A stretch of 64,000 bases of DNA, from NCBI GenBank assembly GCA_963377175.1, contig CAUJNA010000853.1, positions 43,501 to 107,500 on the forward strand. The letters are read 5' to 3'. The stretch comes from Effrenium voratum (lineage: Eukaryota; Sar; Dinophyceae; Suessiales; Symbiodiniaceae). Each line of letters starts with the position of its first letter. The stretch's first letter is position 1. Position numbers and translations under genes: made by a program. This document shows, piece by piece, positions 1-10,840 of this stretch. A model generated the notes under the pieces. It worked only from the letters and a program-made list of their open reading frames with translations. It ran no database searches and had not been told where the DNA came from.

Positions 1-143
1 AGAAGACTTGTCCACCCCCCCAAGCCACCCAGAAGGAAACCTGACAAATTCCCCTCCCTCCCCCCCCAAAACACCACCCCAAAAACGCTCCAGGGCCTCC
101 AAAAAAAATCCGCGCCTAAGCCTTCCGAAGCACAGGCCTGCAG

Positions 144-265
144 CGGCACGGGGTTCCTCAGCTACCGTCAGCCTCCGCCTATCTCGCTGGACGTCTTGGA
201 GTCCCTGCAGTGGGGGGGCCATAGATTCGGTCGGTCAGGGGCGAAGGGAGGGAGGGCGTCTAAAA
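144..265 (+). CDS. Candidate internal exon, unknown protein
   Basis: An open frame follows a CAG acceptor-like site (141-143) and reads GTGFLSYRQPPPIS then LDVLESLQWGGHRFGR. The composition is protein-like and GC-rich, unlike the flanks. The frame stays open to about 438, so the 3' end is uncertain. No family recognised. The ORF beginning at 8 is a different frame of the same DNA and looks less protein-like. Exon status is an inference from frame and acceptor. Confidence 0.4.
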
Positions 266-560
266 TTTGTTCTGCGAGAAACCCTGTGCCTTTGGTTTTA
301 TGGGAAAGCAACAGGAAACCAACCGCTTTGAGGGCTTGGTTGTCTAGTCTACTGGGCCAGTTAATTGGGGACCCTCAGGTGGACATCATGTGGGTTGGGA
401 TCAGTGTCCAACCATTTGGATTGCATTCCTATTATTGACATTCATGGCCAAGTGTTGCTTTGGATCGGGCGTGGCTTTGTGTTTAAGCCGGAAGCATCGT
501 TGCACTTGACTTTGGAACAAGTCAACATCTGCTGCACATTAGCTTGGCGTCGAGGGGAAG
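266..560. other. Stretch without recognised features
   Basis: Nothing supported here beyond tails of open frames from the preceding exon candidate. Confidence 0.4.
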
Positions 561-1101
561 ATGTGGTTCATCGCATGCCTTTGCCGCTCGCGAGGGCCTT
601 TCAAAACTGAACCTACAGTAAGCCATCGTAGCTCCTTTCAGCAAGCACACCAAATTGTTGGGGGCTTGCCGGAGGGATGTCCCAGCCGAAGATGTCAGCT
701 TCAAATCAAGCATGATCCCCTCACACCCGAAGGCCAATGGATCGACAGAAACACGGGTCTGCTGGATCTCACAGCCCCTTGCAATGGGTCAAACGGTTGG
801 TTTTCAGATGGCAGCATTTGGGCTGTCTAAAGCGCAGTGGGACATATCCTCAAAACAGGGGACTTCCTTTTTAAGGGCCTCCAAGGACAAGCTCTCTGAA
901 GGTGCAGGGTGTTGTTGCTTAGTTGCCAAGGAGTCGAGAGGAACCCTTTTTTTTGAAGGGGGCCCCTCTTGTTCGGCCAGGGGAACCGCTCCATGTTTCG
1001 GTTCTATTGGGAGAAACCTGGGCTTGGGGCTCATAGGATTGTGTGCTTTGATGAAGTCGGTTTGGTCAAGGCTTCTGGTTGGTTTGGGATTCCTGGGTTC
1101 A
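561..1101 (+). other. Coding-ambiguous region, two overlapping + frames
   Basis: Two + frames are open and plausible. One (561-830) includes HDPLTPEGQWIDRNTGLLDL. The other (655-1161) runs through the element B copy that starts at 1102 and includes VPAEDVSFKSSM. They cannot both be coding throughout. An exon that ends near the B element, whose CATG-GTTGG junction offers a GT donor at 1105, is possible. No family recognised. Confidence 0.25.
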
Positions 1102-1219
1102 CATGGTTGGCGCTGGGACACATTTTGCTTTTTTTTTTTTAAATTGTGGTTTAGTGTTTAGTGGGAAATCCCCACTTAAACTGCTAGAATTCAAATTTGT
1201 GCTCCCCTAAGCCAACGTC
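1102..1219 (+). repeat. Family B element, copy B1
   Basis: It begins CATGGTTGGCGCTGGG and ends GCCAACGTC, the terminal inverted repeats of family B. Internal TTTAGTGGGAAATCC / CCCCACTTAAACTGC is shared with copies at 32208 and 34612. It is flanked by a 13-bp direct repeat ATTCCTGGGTTCA (1089-1101 and 1220-1232), read here as a target duplication. + orientation. Confidence 0.7.
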
Positions 1220-1256
1220 ATTCCTGGGTTCATTCCATTTCTTCCCTGAGAACCAG

Positions 1257-1380
1257 CAAGTGGTCGGATGCAATGCAAGTCGTAGGTCCAGGCACGTGTC
1301 CACCAGCTTCGGCTTCCCGGTGACCATGGAGTTCCGCGGGACCGATGGGCGGCGGGGACCGAGGGGTCGAGCTGCCGATT
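1257..1380 (+). CDS. Candidate exon, basic unknown protein
   Basis: After a pyrimidine-rich stretch and a CAG (1254-1256) the + strand is open and reads QVVGCNASRRSRHVSTSFGF, then PVTMEFRGTDGRRGPRGRAA. The island is GC-rich and Arg-rich. Its 3' end is not defined. No domain recognised. Confidence 0.35.
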
Positions 1381-1400
1381 CTTTTTTCGGTTGGGATGGG

Positions 1401-1853
1401 TGAGGTGAACCCCGGATTAAGCAGAACCCTGGTTGATTTTGAGAGATGGGGTGTCCCCTTTTGGTGGGGAACCCCGGATGTAAGGCAGAACCCCTGGTTG
1501 ATTTTGATTTGTTGGGGGGTGTCCAATTCCTTTTAGTGGGGATTCGCCATTCACCCCCGGGAATGTGGCAGTGGTTGTCAAAGCCGTTTTGGGATTCCGT
1601 TTTGGTTGGTTTTCGGTGAATTCACCACCCATTTTGGAACCTATTTTAGTGGTTGGATTGGGATGTTCACTGGGGGTACAATTTGGATTTTGACCCATGG
1701 CCATGTTAACCCCAGATCTAAGGTAGAGCCGCTCGTTGATTTTGAGAGATGGGGGTGTCCCCTTTTAGTGGGGATTCATACCACTTTTTGGGGAACACCA
1801 CCCCCCCCCCCCCCCCCAAATGAGACGAGTTTGTGAATCCTGGGTCAACATTA
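1401..1853 (+). repeat. Family F cluster: two partial tandem copies and one full copy, with an H-like piece
   Basis: The full copy (about 1702-1853) has terminal inverted repeats ATGTTAACCCCAGAT / ATCCTGGGTCAACAT and the core TTGATTTTGAGAGATGGGGG. Two truncated copies of the same core stand at 1401-1472 and 1473-1550. An H-like segment ending GACCCATGGCCATG precedes the full copy. An inverted copy lies at 6828-6973. A 16-C homopolymer lies at 1801-1817. Confidence 0.65.
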
Positions 1854-2568
1854 GAGGGGAAACGGGCCCCAAGGCCCCAAGGCTCCGCGGTTCTTGAGGG
1901 AACGGAAAGGTTCCAGGTGTCTCCACGCTGCTTGGCGGGATTTCTTTTTTTGGGTTCTGCGGATATTTTCAGCGGCTGGCTGCAAAATCACAGCTTTCCT
2001 TTCTGGCATGCCAAAGATGGGAAGGAAAGGAACCTCACTTATTGGGGCTCCCAATGTGTACAAAGCATCCATTGACCCTACCACAATTTGTAGGACACAT
2101 TGTACCCTACCAAGCATCAAAAAGGTGGCACAGGGTTTCATGTCATTTGTCTATGTGGCAATCCGCCCTTTCTTCGGTGTTCGCCTGAAGACTTGAAGAC
2201 GCTTAAATTTGTACAGGCATCGAATGTGCTTCAGGATGTGCGAGTGGTGAATGAACAATGCAATGTGAATATCCTTAGTTGACTCAGACACAGCAGCTGG
2301 CAAGTGCGAGAACTTTTGTGAGCGTTGGCCCACCCGCTGACGTCGATTTCAGGCAGCTGAAGCACTTCAGTCCCGTGCCAGTTTTGACAGCTGGGAGGGT
2401 GCTCACAGAGGGGTCAATGCAAGACCCCAAACACAGTCCACTGCCCCACTAACCCCTAAGCGGGTGTGTCTTAGAATTCGGGAACCCCAAAAATGCGAGT
2501 TTCCCTTTGGCTTCCCGTTTAAAAAAAGGAACCCGCCCGGGGCTTCGCTCGAATCGCGCGTCGCGCGT
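1854..2568. other. Intergenic or intronic, no gene recognised
   Basis: Several short open frames on both strands, none more protein-like than its shadows, and no recognisable repeat or RNA gene. Confidence 0.4.
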
Positions 2569-2574
2569 TTCGAG

Positions 2575-2647
2575 GAACGCCGCGGTGGAGATCCTGGCCA
2601 AGGACGGCTGGACGCCCTGCCACGGCGCAGCAGGCGAGGGCGTCTGG
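2575..2647 (+). CDS. Candidate exon, ankyrin-repeat-like
   Basis: The frame reads NAAVEILAKDGWTPCHGAAG, then EGVW. The DGWTPCHGAAGEG segment resembles the DGWTPLHxAAxxGH helix start of an ankyrin repeat. Boundaries are TTTCGAG at the 5' side and TGG|GTGGGT at the 3' side, giving a 73-nt exon entering in phase 2 and leaving in phase 0. The ankyrin assignment rests on one partial repeat. Confidence 0.45.
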
Positions 2648-2991
2648 GTGGGTAGCCTGGGTAGGCCCCTTTTGGTTGCTTGAAGGGGACACCAAAAGGA
2701 GAACCCCATGGATTTGTTGTGGGGTTCCCTAATTTTGGGCGATTTTGGGCCCAGCAAGACTCTGTACATAGGGGCGATTTGTTGTGTGGTTCCCTCAAAT
2801 TAGAGCCCAGAATGACTCTGTCTCAAAACAGGGGCGGGGCGCGCCCTCGTTACAAGGGGATGGTTGGTTCCACTTGTTTCCTTCAAGACAACCCGCATTT
2901 CCCTTTTTGGGTCGTGGTTTGCATCACTTGGGCCGTCTCACTGAGCAGGGATCAGTGGTGCTCAATGTCACGCTCTGAAGGCGATGTGTAT

Positions 2992-3216
2992 TTAGCGTGC
3001 TATCGCACTGGACCATCCCTTTAGAGTGTCTTGCCTGTCTACATGATCCATGTATCCTAGGCACTTCGCATGTTCTTTCATCATCAAGGCAAGCCACCGC
3101 GCAGCGGCAGAGAGCATCATTGGGGCGGGCTCCAAGTAGAGGGCGTCAACTGAACGGTGTGGCTCAGCTGCGCCGGTCACGGCGACTGAGCCAACGAACA
3201 GAATCGCCCATGCCAC
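2992..3216 (-). CDS. Doubtful small minus-strand ORF
   Basis: A 74-codon ORF starts with a hydrophobic, signal-peptide-like segment (MAWAILFVGSVAVTGAAEP) followed by a mixed sequence. It is the only protein-like frame here but opposes all better-supported exons. The + strand frame over the same DNA (2997-3353) is basic and less convincing. No family recognised; it may be chance. Confidence 0.2.
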   Translation of the reverse strand: MAWAILFVGSVAVTGAAEPHRSVDALYLEPAPMMLSAAARWLALMMKEHAKCLGYMDHVDRQDTLKGWSSAIAR

Positions 3217-3444
3217 GATTCGATTGGCGGGCCCCAGGAGCTCTTGGGCCTGTTTCCAGGGCGCAAAAGCTGGGTCCCCAACTAGGAACAGCCCAAGTCG
3301 TTTGCCCTTCTTCCCTTCAAAACACTCCTAAGGAATACCCTCCCACCAATTAATTGAAGGCACCCCCCCACAATTTTGGTCAGCATGTGCTGCCAAAGTC
3401 CCATGCCCTTGGGAGAGATTTCGGGAAGGCCGCGGCGCCCACAG

Positions 3445-3585
3445 CGACAAGCAGATCCTGTGGCAGCTCCTCAGTGAGGAGGAGCCCTCGGGATCCCCGT
3501 CGATGGCTCGAAAAAAGACGAAGCCTTTGGCCATGCAGAAGAAAAACCCTGCGTCTTGGACTCAAGGTTCTTCAGTGGAAGGGAA
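3445..3585 (+). CDS. Internal exon, unknown Lys-rich protein
   Basis: One of the clearest exons. The acceptor is CCCACAG (ends 3444) and the donor is GGGAA|GTAAGT (GT at 3586), the canonical eukaryotic consensus. The 141-nt exon is open only in one frame, reading DKQILWQLLSEEEPSGSPSM then ARKKTKPLAMQKKNPASWTQ. It enters and leaves in phase 2. No domain recognised; the tail is Lys/Ser-rich and may be unstructured. Confidence 0.6.
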
Positions 3586-3754
3586 GTAAGTTCTTGAGGG
3601 CTTGCTCAATTTGCTTGAGAGCCCCTTTGAAAGCCTTGGCTACAAGGCCCTCACGTGCAAGGATCTCCTGCACCAATCAATGTAGGGAGAAAGCAAAGCA
3701 AGAAACGCCAATGACTTAGAGCAAGAACATCATGAAAGAGCAACAGGCAGATCA

Positions 3755-3874
3755 TTTGGCTGTGGGTCAAACCAATAGGATCCCATTTTGGGGTAGATGT
3801 ACCTCCATTTTAGTCTATTTTAGTGGGGATTGGGATGTTCACTGGAATTACGGGGTTGTGACCCATGGCCATCT
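3755..3874 (+). repeat. Family H element, copy H4
   Basis: It starts TTTGGCTGTGGGTCAAACC and ends GGTTGTGACCCATGGCCAT, imperfect terminal inverted repeats shared with copies at 14082 and 49121. The inner TTTAGTGGGGATTGGGATG recurs at 1648-1668. About 120 bp. Confidence 0.55.
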
Positions 3875-4642
3875 ATCCATCAAACAAATCCCACTGATGT
3901 TGTTCCTGCGTTGCGACTCGGCCCGTGGTACTCCTTTCCAACCGGGGGTGGCATTTCCCCGCACGAGATGGGATGTGTCCCCCTTTTTGAGGGGGACTTG
4001 GGCAGGTGCCTTTTTCAACATACTTGGGAAGTTGTAGGGTTTCCCTTGGCAAGCCTGAGTTCTCTCTTCTACTTTTACGCCGCCCGCGTTCGTTCGTTCG
4101 GAGCGAATGGGGTGAGTCTCACAGGAGAAAGCCCAGCTGGTGCAAGACATGACGGGGTGCACTCCTCACCACTGGCCAGCTGCCCAGCGGATCGATCCTT
4201 TGGCTCGGAGGCATTTCTGGGTGCTGCCCAAAATGAGGATTCATCGTTTCAGCCACCCGCCGACACCACTTGACGTGCAGCGCAAACGCGTGTCTCGCCT
4301 CTGCTTGCAGTTGATTTCTTGGTGCTTGGGCATCTCTTGGTGCTTGGGCATTTCGAGGGGATGTCACTGCGTCGTTTGCTAATAGCTGACCTTGACTTGT
4401 TTTTCCTGAATTTCCTCATCGCCGCCCCGTCCGTGCAACACGTTCGGGGTGTCCAAACTCATTGCATGCCCAAAAGTCCTGCCGGGCGACGGTGGATTCT
4501 AGTCTTGTCTTTTTCATAGTCCATGTTTTCGTTTTCGAAGATTGGCACACCCCTCCTAGGTTCTCCCCTTTGCCGCGGGATCTTTGGCCGGACGGGGTTC
4601 AACTGCGCGATTTTTTCAGTGTTTTTTTTGTCGGTTCCCAAG
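3875..4642. other. Probable intron, ambiguous small ORFs only
   Basis: A + frame at about 4100-4273 reads GARHDGVHSSPLASCPADRS and a second + frame overlaps it. Neither has convincing splice sites. No repeat family recognised. Confidence 0.3.
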
Positions 4643-4729
4643 GTCTCAGATTGAGCAGCGCATGCGCCAGCTCGGGGCTCAGAGCCGCCCAGAGCTCGCC
4701 AAGAGACGAGGCACCCCGGCCACCCATCG
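4643..4729 (+). CDS. Candidate internal exon, coiled/basic segment
   Basis: The acceptor is TTCCCAAG (ends 4642) and the donor CATCG|GTTTTC (GT at 4730). The 87-nt exon enters and leaves in phase 2 and reads SQIEQRMRQLGAQSRPELAK then RRGTPATHR. The Gln/Arg/Glu-rich helix-like sequence is clearly protein-like. No family recognised. Confidence 0.5.
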
Positions 4730-4914
4730 GTTTTCACGGGATGGCATGGACATCAACCGTCCTTTCAGGCCGGGTGGCGCCTTTTCTTGTTGGTCCAAGC
4801 AGATTGTTGTTTCCGTGGGCTCCATGTACAAGTGCCCTAGTGTACATTCCCCCAAGTCTTGTTGGTTTTAGGGTCCAAGGCTTTGGTCTTTGGTCTCCCG
4901 GACCACACGTCCAG

Positions 4915-5010
4915 CGCCAGCTCTCCGAGGCGCTCGAAGCGCCGGCCCTTGTCCGCGGGGCCATGTGGAGGCACCCGGCGCCCGGCCAAGACCAAGGCCG
5001 GAAGACGTGG
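4915..5010 (+). CDS. Candidate exon, unknown protein
   Basis: After CACGTCCAG the frame is RQLSEALEAPALVRGAMWRH followed by PAPGQDQGRKTW. The amphipathic helix-like start is much more protein-like than the other frames. The 3' end is not defined; the frame stays open into the G-rich tract. Confidence 0.4.
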
Positions 5011-5040
5011 CCGAAAACGGGGGAAAGAGCGGGGAAGGAG

Positions 5041-5114
5041 GGATGACGGGGGGGAATTGGGGGGAAGGGGCAAGGGGGGGGAATTGGGGGAAAGGGGGGG
5101 AGGGGGGGCGGTTT
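5041..5114 (+). repeat. G-rich imperfect tandem, quadruplex-prone
   Basis: Repeated runs of 4-9 G separated by AATT or AA (for example GGGGGGAATTGGGGGAAAGG). On the + strand it has far more than the four G-runs needed for a G-quadruplex. Whether it folds is inference. Confidence 0.6.
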
Positions 5115-5414
5115 GAGGAATGACATATACGAGTCCTAGGAACAGATATAAAGTCAAAGTGAGCCAACGATTCAGCGCAAGGCGAGCAACTACAATGCCT
5201 TACAGTGCATTGCCTTCTAGTACATGTTGAAGGCATACATAAGTACACGTACATACACACATCTGATTTGAACGATTTCTGGCCGACCATTGTTTGAACC
5301 GCACTCAGGCAGGATTTGGTTCTGACGTGCAAACGGGGAGAGCGGGGTGGGCTGGACGTAGGGCCGTCCATGATTTGCGGATGTCCCTCATTGTAAGGAC
5401 TGCGTCCAATTCCA

Positions 5415-5738
5415 TTGTTGGATCTGGCTTCAGTTTGGCTCCTTCAGTGGAAGCCCATGGATTTTTCTCCTGAGGGCACCACTCTGCGGCCCTTCACGGC
5501 CAAGCCGGTGGGGGGCCCCAGAGGTTTTCGAACCAAGTTTGCAGAGGGTGGGGGAGATGGTCTCTCCTCTGGGTTAAGTTTTCGTTTGGTGCAAAGCAGG
5601 CCATTGCTTCACCTGGTGAGCGTGAAGAAGAACGGGGCGGCTAAATCAAGCAGCCAATCAGCCATCTTCCAGCGAGCCAGCATTCCTTTCACTGGCGAAT
5701 CCGCTCCCGAACTTTCTTATTTCCATCATGAAGGCTGA
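5415..5738 (+). CDS. Candidate ORF or exon, unknown protein
   Basis: A 107-codon + ORF includes MDFSPEGTTLRPFTAKPVGG and LVSVKKNGAAKSSSQSAIFQ, ending at TGA. It is more protein-like than its shadows, including a 147-codon minus frame downstream. No clear splice site, domain or family. Confidence 0.3.
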   Translation: MLDLASVWLLQWKPMDFSPEGTTLRPFTAKPVGGPRGFRTKFAEGGGDGLSSGLSFRLVQSRPLLHLVSVKKNGAAKSSSQSAIFQRASIPFTGESAPELSYFHHEG

Positions 5739-6015
5739 GGGATTGTGTCGGATGCAGCTTCATCGCTGCTTGTGTGGCAAACACCGAGTTCTGTTGAAGC
5801 GCACCATGTTGGGAGGATCTGGAGAGTTTAAAGGGAATGCTTTGCACACTCCTACGCGCCTTCGGTGTGACAAGCCAGACGTTTGAAAGAAGCTGGGACG
5901 TTGGCAGGTTGCGGATGAGTTTGATGGCGGCAAGCACTTGGAGATTCAGGGAGGTGAAGGGAGCATCATTGTTTTTTAATCGCAGGTTGCATTGAGAACT
6001 TTCAGGCAAGGTAAT

Positions 6016-6038
6016 TGTGTATATATATATATACACAT

Positions 6039-6070
<32 letters not shown>

Positions 6071-6073
6071 CTG
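6016..6073. repeat. (TA)n / (CA)n microsatellite
   Basis: GTGTATATATA, then (CA)8-like ACACACACAC, then (TA)9-10. Confidence 0.9.
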
Positions 6074-6472
6074 TAAATATGGACACGTGCAAGTACGGAT
6101 ACTGGGTCACTGTTCGGTGACATCTCTCGCATTGCCTTTCACTCACTTGATGATGGTACACATATTTACACCTTGCATCCCTGCCCTTTACTAAGCAAAT
6201 GCTGGTAGAAACAACTGGGTCTAGGGTTGAACATTGAGGTGAGAGGATGTACAGTTTTACGCAAGAACACCCATAACTGGGTTTCATCCCAAATGCCCAC
6301 CAAAGGGTCCCCAATCGCAAACAGGCGCAGTTACTCGAAGACTTTTCTAAAGGACACCATCTCTCGTCGGGTTCTTTCTTTCTTCACCCCGCACTCGACG
6401 TCAGGTTCTTGTGGCGCAGGTTCAAGGGGGTTGGTTCATTCGACGGGAGGTTCTTGTGGCGCCGCATTCGAG

Positions 6473-6554
6473 GTGATTGCGCCCCACTCCCGCGACGCGG
6501 AGGACATTCTGCGCGCGGCCCGGGGCCTCGAGAGTAGGCTGACATCGGCGCAGG
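6473..6554 (+). CDS. Candidate internal exon, helical protein
   Basis: An 82-nt island between GCATTCGAG and CGCAGG|GTAGAT reads VIAPHSRDAEDILRAARGLE then SRLTSAQ. It has phase 0 at the start and phase 1 at the end. The alternating Ala/Arg/Leu/Glu composition suggests a helix. No family recognised. Confidence 0.5.
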
Positions 6555-6827
6555 GTAGATGGGAGCTCCACAGAAGCCATCCGGGAGAAACGCACATGCC
6601 GCAGATCCCGCAGATTCTGAGAGTATGGGTGGGGGGTATGTCCATGTTTTTTTTTTCTTCCTGAGACGTCGCAGCAGCCAAACGGCCGGCTTGACCATTT
6701 GCAGCTATTGGCATTGGGTGGGTCCTTGCGTCCCTTGACGAAACTCGGACAGGCGCTGGGTGGGTTTAGTCTAAAGATTGTCTAAAAACGGGCCCCAAGC
6801 TGGAAGCCACATGGTATGAGTAATGTT

Positions 6828-6973
6828 GACCCAGGATTAATAAACCCGTCCCACTCTTAGGGGGGTGAAAACCCCTCCAAAAGTGGTCTGAATCCAACCA
6901 CTAAAAGGAATTGGACACCCCCATCTCTCAAAATCAACCAGGGGTTTATTCATCCGGGGTTAACATTCTGAGA
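6828..6973 (-). repeat. Family F element, inverted copy
   Basis: It begins ATGTTGACCCAGGATTAATA and ends CCGGGGTTAACATT; the core CCCCCATCTCTCAAAATCAA is the complement of the 1741 copy. About 145 bp, opposite to the copy at 1702. Confidence 0.7.
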
Positions 6974-7023
6974 GAAGGAGGCCCCTGGTTTGAAAGCCCT
7001 CAATGTCACCCGGCTGCCAACAG

Positions 7024-7085
7024 GCGTCTGCGTAAAAATTCCCTTGACACGATCGCCGCTTTCGGAGGTGCAACAAAGGGACATT
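7024..7085 (+). CDS. Candidate short exon
   Basis: After GCCAACAG the frame RLRKNSLDTIAAFGGATKGH is open and ends at TGA (7088). Short but protein-like. The minus strand is also open here (7006-7227), so the assignment is tentative. Confidence 0.3.
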
Positions 7086-7369
7086 GAGGGACGAAGCCTT
7101 TAGCTGAGCCTTTGGAAGAGCCACAGACCACATTTTGGTGGCTGTTTGGTTGGTTGAGAAGAATTTTCCATGGGGGAAGGATGATTCTTCCCGTCAACCA
7201 ACAAAAGTCAAGACGCCACCAAGACATATTTCTCCCCTGGGCTTTGAGTCGGCTTCAGACTTCTATGCGCGAGTGGCGGCCAAAAACCTCTCCCGGAAAA
7301 ACAAAAAACAAAAAATAACCAGAGAAGCATGCAAACAGATTTCAACAGCTCGGATTCTTGAGGTTGCCG

Positions 7370-8633
7370 TGCTGCTTGCTTGCTTTGCCTTGCCTTGCTT
7401 TGCCTTCTCTTGCCTTACCTTGCCTTGCTTGTCTTGCCTTGCCTTGCCTTGCCGTGCTTGCCTGCTTGCCTGCCTGCTTGCCTGCTTGCCTGCCTGCCTT
7501 CCTGCTTGCTTGCCTGCTTGCCTGCCTGCCTGCCTTCCTGCTTGCCTGCTTGCCTGCTTGCCTGCTTGCCTGCTTGCCTTCTTGCCTGTCTGCTTGCCTG
7601 CCTGCTTGCCTGCTTGGTTGCCTGCTTGGCTTGCCTGCCTGCCTCCCGCCTGCTTGCCTGCTTGGTTGCTTGCTTGCCTGCTTGCCTGCTTGCCTTCTTG
7701 CCTGTCTGCTTGGTTGCCTGCTTGCCTGCTTGGTTGCCTGCTTGTTGGCTTGCCTGCCTGCCTCCCGCCTGCTTGCCTGCTTGCTTGCCTGCTTGCCTGC
7801 TTGCCTTCTTGCCTGCCTGCCTTCCTGCTTGCTTGCCTGCTTGCCTGCCTGCCTGCCTTCCTGCTTGCCTGCTTGCCTGCTTGCCTGCTTGCCTTCTTGC
7901 CTGTCTGCTTGGTTGCCTGCTTGCCTGCTTGGTTGCCTGCTTGTTGGCTTGCCTGCCTGCCTCCCGCCTGCTTGCCTGCTTGGTTGCCTTGCCTGCTTGC
8001 CTGCTTTGCCTGCTGGTTGCCTGCTTGCCTGCTTGGTTGCCTGCTTGCCTTGCCTGCCTGCCTCCGCCTGCTTGCCTGCTTGGTTGCTTGCTTGCCTGCT
8101 TGCCTGCTTGCCTGTCTGCTTGCCTGCTTGCCTGCTTGGTTGCCTGCTTGCTGGCTGCCTGCCTGGTTGCCTGCCTGCTTGCCTGCTTGCCTGTCTGCTT
8201 GGCTGCTGCTTGCCTGCTTGGTTGCCTGGCTTGCCTGGCCTTGCTTGCCTGCTTGGTGCTTGCTTGCCTGCTTGCCTTCTGCCTGTCTGCTTGGTTGCCT
8301 GCTTGCCTGCTTGGTTGCCTGCTTGTTGGCTTGCCTGCCTGCCTCCTGCCTGCTTGCCTGCTTGGTTGCTTGCTTGCCTGCTTGCCTGCTTGGGCCTGTC
8401 TGCTTTGCCTTGCTCTGCTTGTTGCCTGCTTGCCTGCCTGCCTCCCGCCTGCTTGCCTGCTTGGTTGCTTGCTTGCCTGCTTGCCTGCTTGCCTTCTTGC
8501 CTGTCTGCTTGGTTGCCTGCTTGCCTGCTTGGTTGCCTGCTTGTTGGCTTGCCTGCCTGCCTCCCGCCTGCTTGCCTGCTTGCCTTCTTGCCTGTCTGCT
8601 TGGTTGCCTGCCTGCCTGCCTTTCTGCTTGCCT
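7370..8633 (+). repeat. TGCC/TGCTT minisatellite with higher-order structure, adenine-free
   Basis: Imperfect tandem 4-bp units (CTTG, CCTG) combine into 8-12 bp blocks such as GCCTGCTT. From 7418 to 8633 I find no A on the + strand. Larger units of roughly 200-220 bp can be followed by the marker GTTGGCTTGCCTGCCTGCC at about 7744, 7944, 8325 and 8544. Because all stop codons need A, all three + frames stay open for hundreds of codons; these are not genes. Confidence 0.95.
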
Positions 8634-8638
8634 AAGAG

Positions 8639-8667
8639 GAAAAGAGAGAGAGAGAGAGAGAGAGAAG
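8639..8667 (+). repeat. (GA)n microsatellite
   Basis: A GAGAGA run of about 28 bp directly follows the adenine-free minisatellite. Confidence 0.9.
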
Positions 8668-9554
8668 GAAGAGAGTGGAGGAATTCATGTCATCGCTTAG
8701 AGCCAGGATGTAGACAGGGAAGAGCCCAGAGAAGGAAGATCTGGAAAGGAAAGGGATTAGGAAGGAGTATCCACTGTCATGTCTTGATTTCTCTCCGGCA
8801 TGTCGTTACCTTCCCGAGGCCAGACACTTTATTTTCCACACCGAAGCCTCTTCCCTCTCCAACTCTCTATCCTAGACCAAGCGCCGGAAGAAGCTGGGAA
8901 GAGGACTATTGGAGAGGAAGATCATGTCACTCCCAGCCGTAGGAAGAAATAGGCTGGAGAAGGGAGTGACATCATCCATCTCTTCTAGTCTCCGGGAATT
9001 ACCGAAAGGACATTGGAGAGAAGGGAATGACTGGTAGGTGAAGAGATGGGCCTTCCTCTTCTGCTCACACCCTGCTCTTCCTCCATCATTTTCCTGTCAC
9101 CTGGAAATTCCGGAGCCGCTAGGATGTGAGTAAGAAGGAAAGGGTGAAGAGATGGCGAGAAGGCAGGCGAGTCCCAAAAAAGTTGTCGCCTCGCAAGTGA
9201 GCGAGTGAAAGGGAAAGGTGCTCAGGGTCTTATTGTCAGGCCCTTGGCTTCCTAATAAAGGATGACTCGGTTTTCTGAGAGACGAGGCAAGTGACAGTGA
9301 GGAAGTCCACACACCGCTCATGCTGGACGGAAGTTACCTGTCAAGGATTTGCGACCTTTGGACCTTTCCGTCGCTAACAGCTATCTCTTCACTGTCTCGG
9401 CACTCACTTCTTCCTGCCTTCGACCGTCAGAGAAGAGTCTGCGTGGTCAGGATTCTAAGGTAGACAGGTGTAGGAAGGTAAAAGGTAGGACTGCCCACAC
9501 CCTTCTTCACCCCTCCTCCAAACCTTCTTTGAGCTCCCCACATTCGGAACCCCC
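8668..9554. other. Probable intron, GGAGA/GGAAG-rich, no gene recognised
   Basis: Purine- and pyrimidine-biased sequence with recurring GGAGA, GGAAG and AGGAAG motifs. Open frames are tails of the minisatellite frames. No exon-like island. Confidence 0.4.
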
Positions 9555-9696
9555 GCGCGTTTGTTTTTGGGACGTATGGAACGACCTCGCAAGGCCCCAA
9601 GACTGTCCGCAGCGCCTGCGCCTTGCGTCAGCTCGGGGCCCCAAAACAAGGGCCATCCGTGGCAGGGGTGTCGTGTGTCTTTTTCTTTGAGACTAG
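9555..9696 (+). CDS. Candidate exon upstream of element A1
   Basis: A GC-rich island open in two + frames up to the A1 element: MERPRKAPRLSAAPAPCVSS... and VWNDLARPQDCPQRLRLASA.... The first runs open to the GACTAG|GTCC junction at 9696/9697 and continues in frame into the exon at 9816 (GGA codon across the junction) if A1 is spliced. The second stops just before A1. Frame undecided. Confidence 0.35.
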
Positions 9697-9815
9697 GTCC
9701 TCCAGGATCGTGCCCTTTTACCGTTTCTTTTTTGGGGGCGGGTTTTCCGCACCAAAATAGACTGCAGAAAAAAGTTGGCACCAACTTATTCTAACCTCTC
9801 TACTGGAGGACCTAG
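9693..9815 (+). repeat. Family A introner-like element, copy A1
   Basis: It starts CTAGGTCCTCCAGGATC and ends CTCTACTGGAGGACCTAG; the core has CTTTTTTGGGGGCGGG, then ACCAAAATAGACTGCAG. It is flanked by GAGA on both sides (9689-9692, 9816-9819), a 4-bp target duplication. GT at 9697 and AG at 9814-9815 would serve as splice sites. Confidence 0.8.
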
Positions 9816-9903
9816 GAGAGATTCGGCTTGATTGGCTCGAAAGAGACGAGCATGCATGTGATATGTTCGTTGCGTGGTTTCCGCAAACGTGTCGAGAGTT
9901 ATT
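9816..9903 (+). CDS. Candidate exon downstream of element A1
   Basis: Directly after the TAG end of A1 the frame reads EIRLDWLERDEHACDMFVAW then FPQTCRELF. It is strongly protein-like (acidic, aromatic). A second open frame (FGLIGSKETSMHV) exists. The 3' end is uncertain. Confidence 0.4.
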
Positions 9904-9961
9904 TCTTTGAGAGGGGACCCTCCCTCTACTCTCTACAAGTGTTTTTTTGGTGCTTTTGCGC

Positions 9962-10840
<879 letters not shown>

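Noticed and set aside
7135..8942. Three overlapping + ORFs of 425-521 codons rich in Leu/Cys/Ala/Pro
   Set aside because: They lie in an adenine-free tandem repeat in which no stop codon can occur; all three frames are open, so openness is not evidence of coding.
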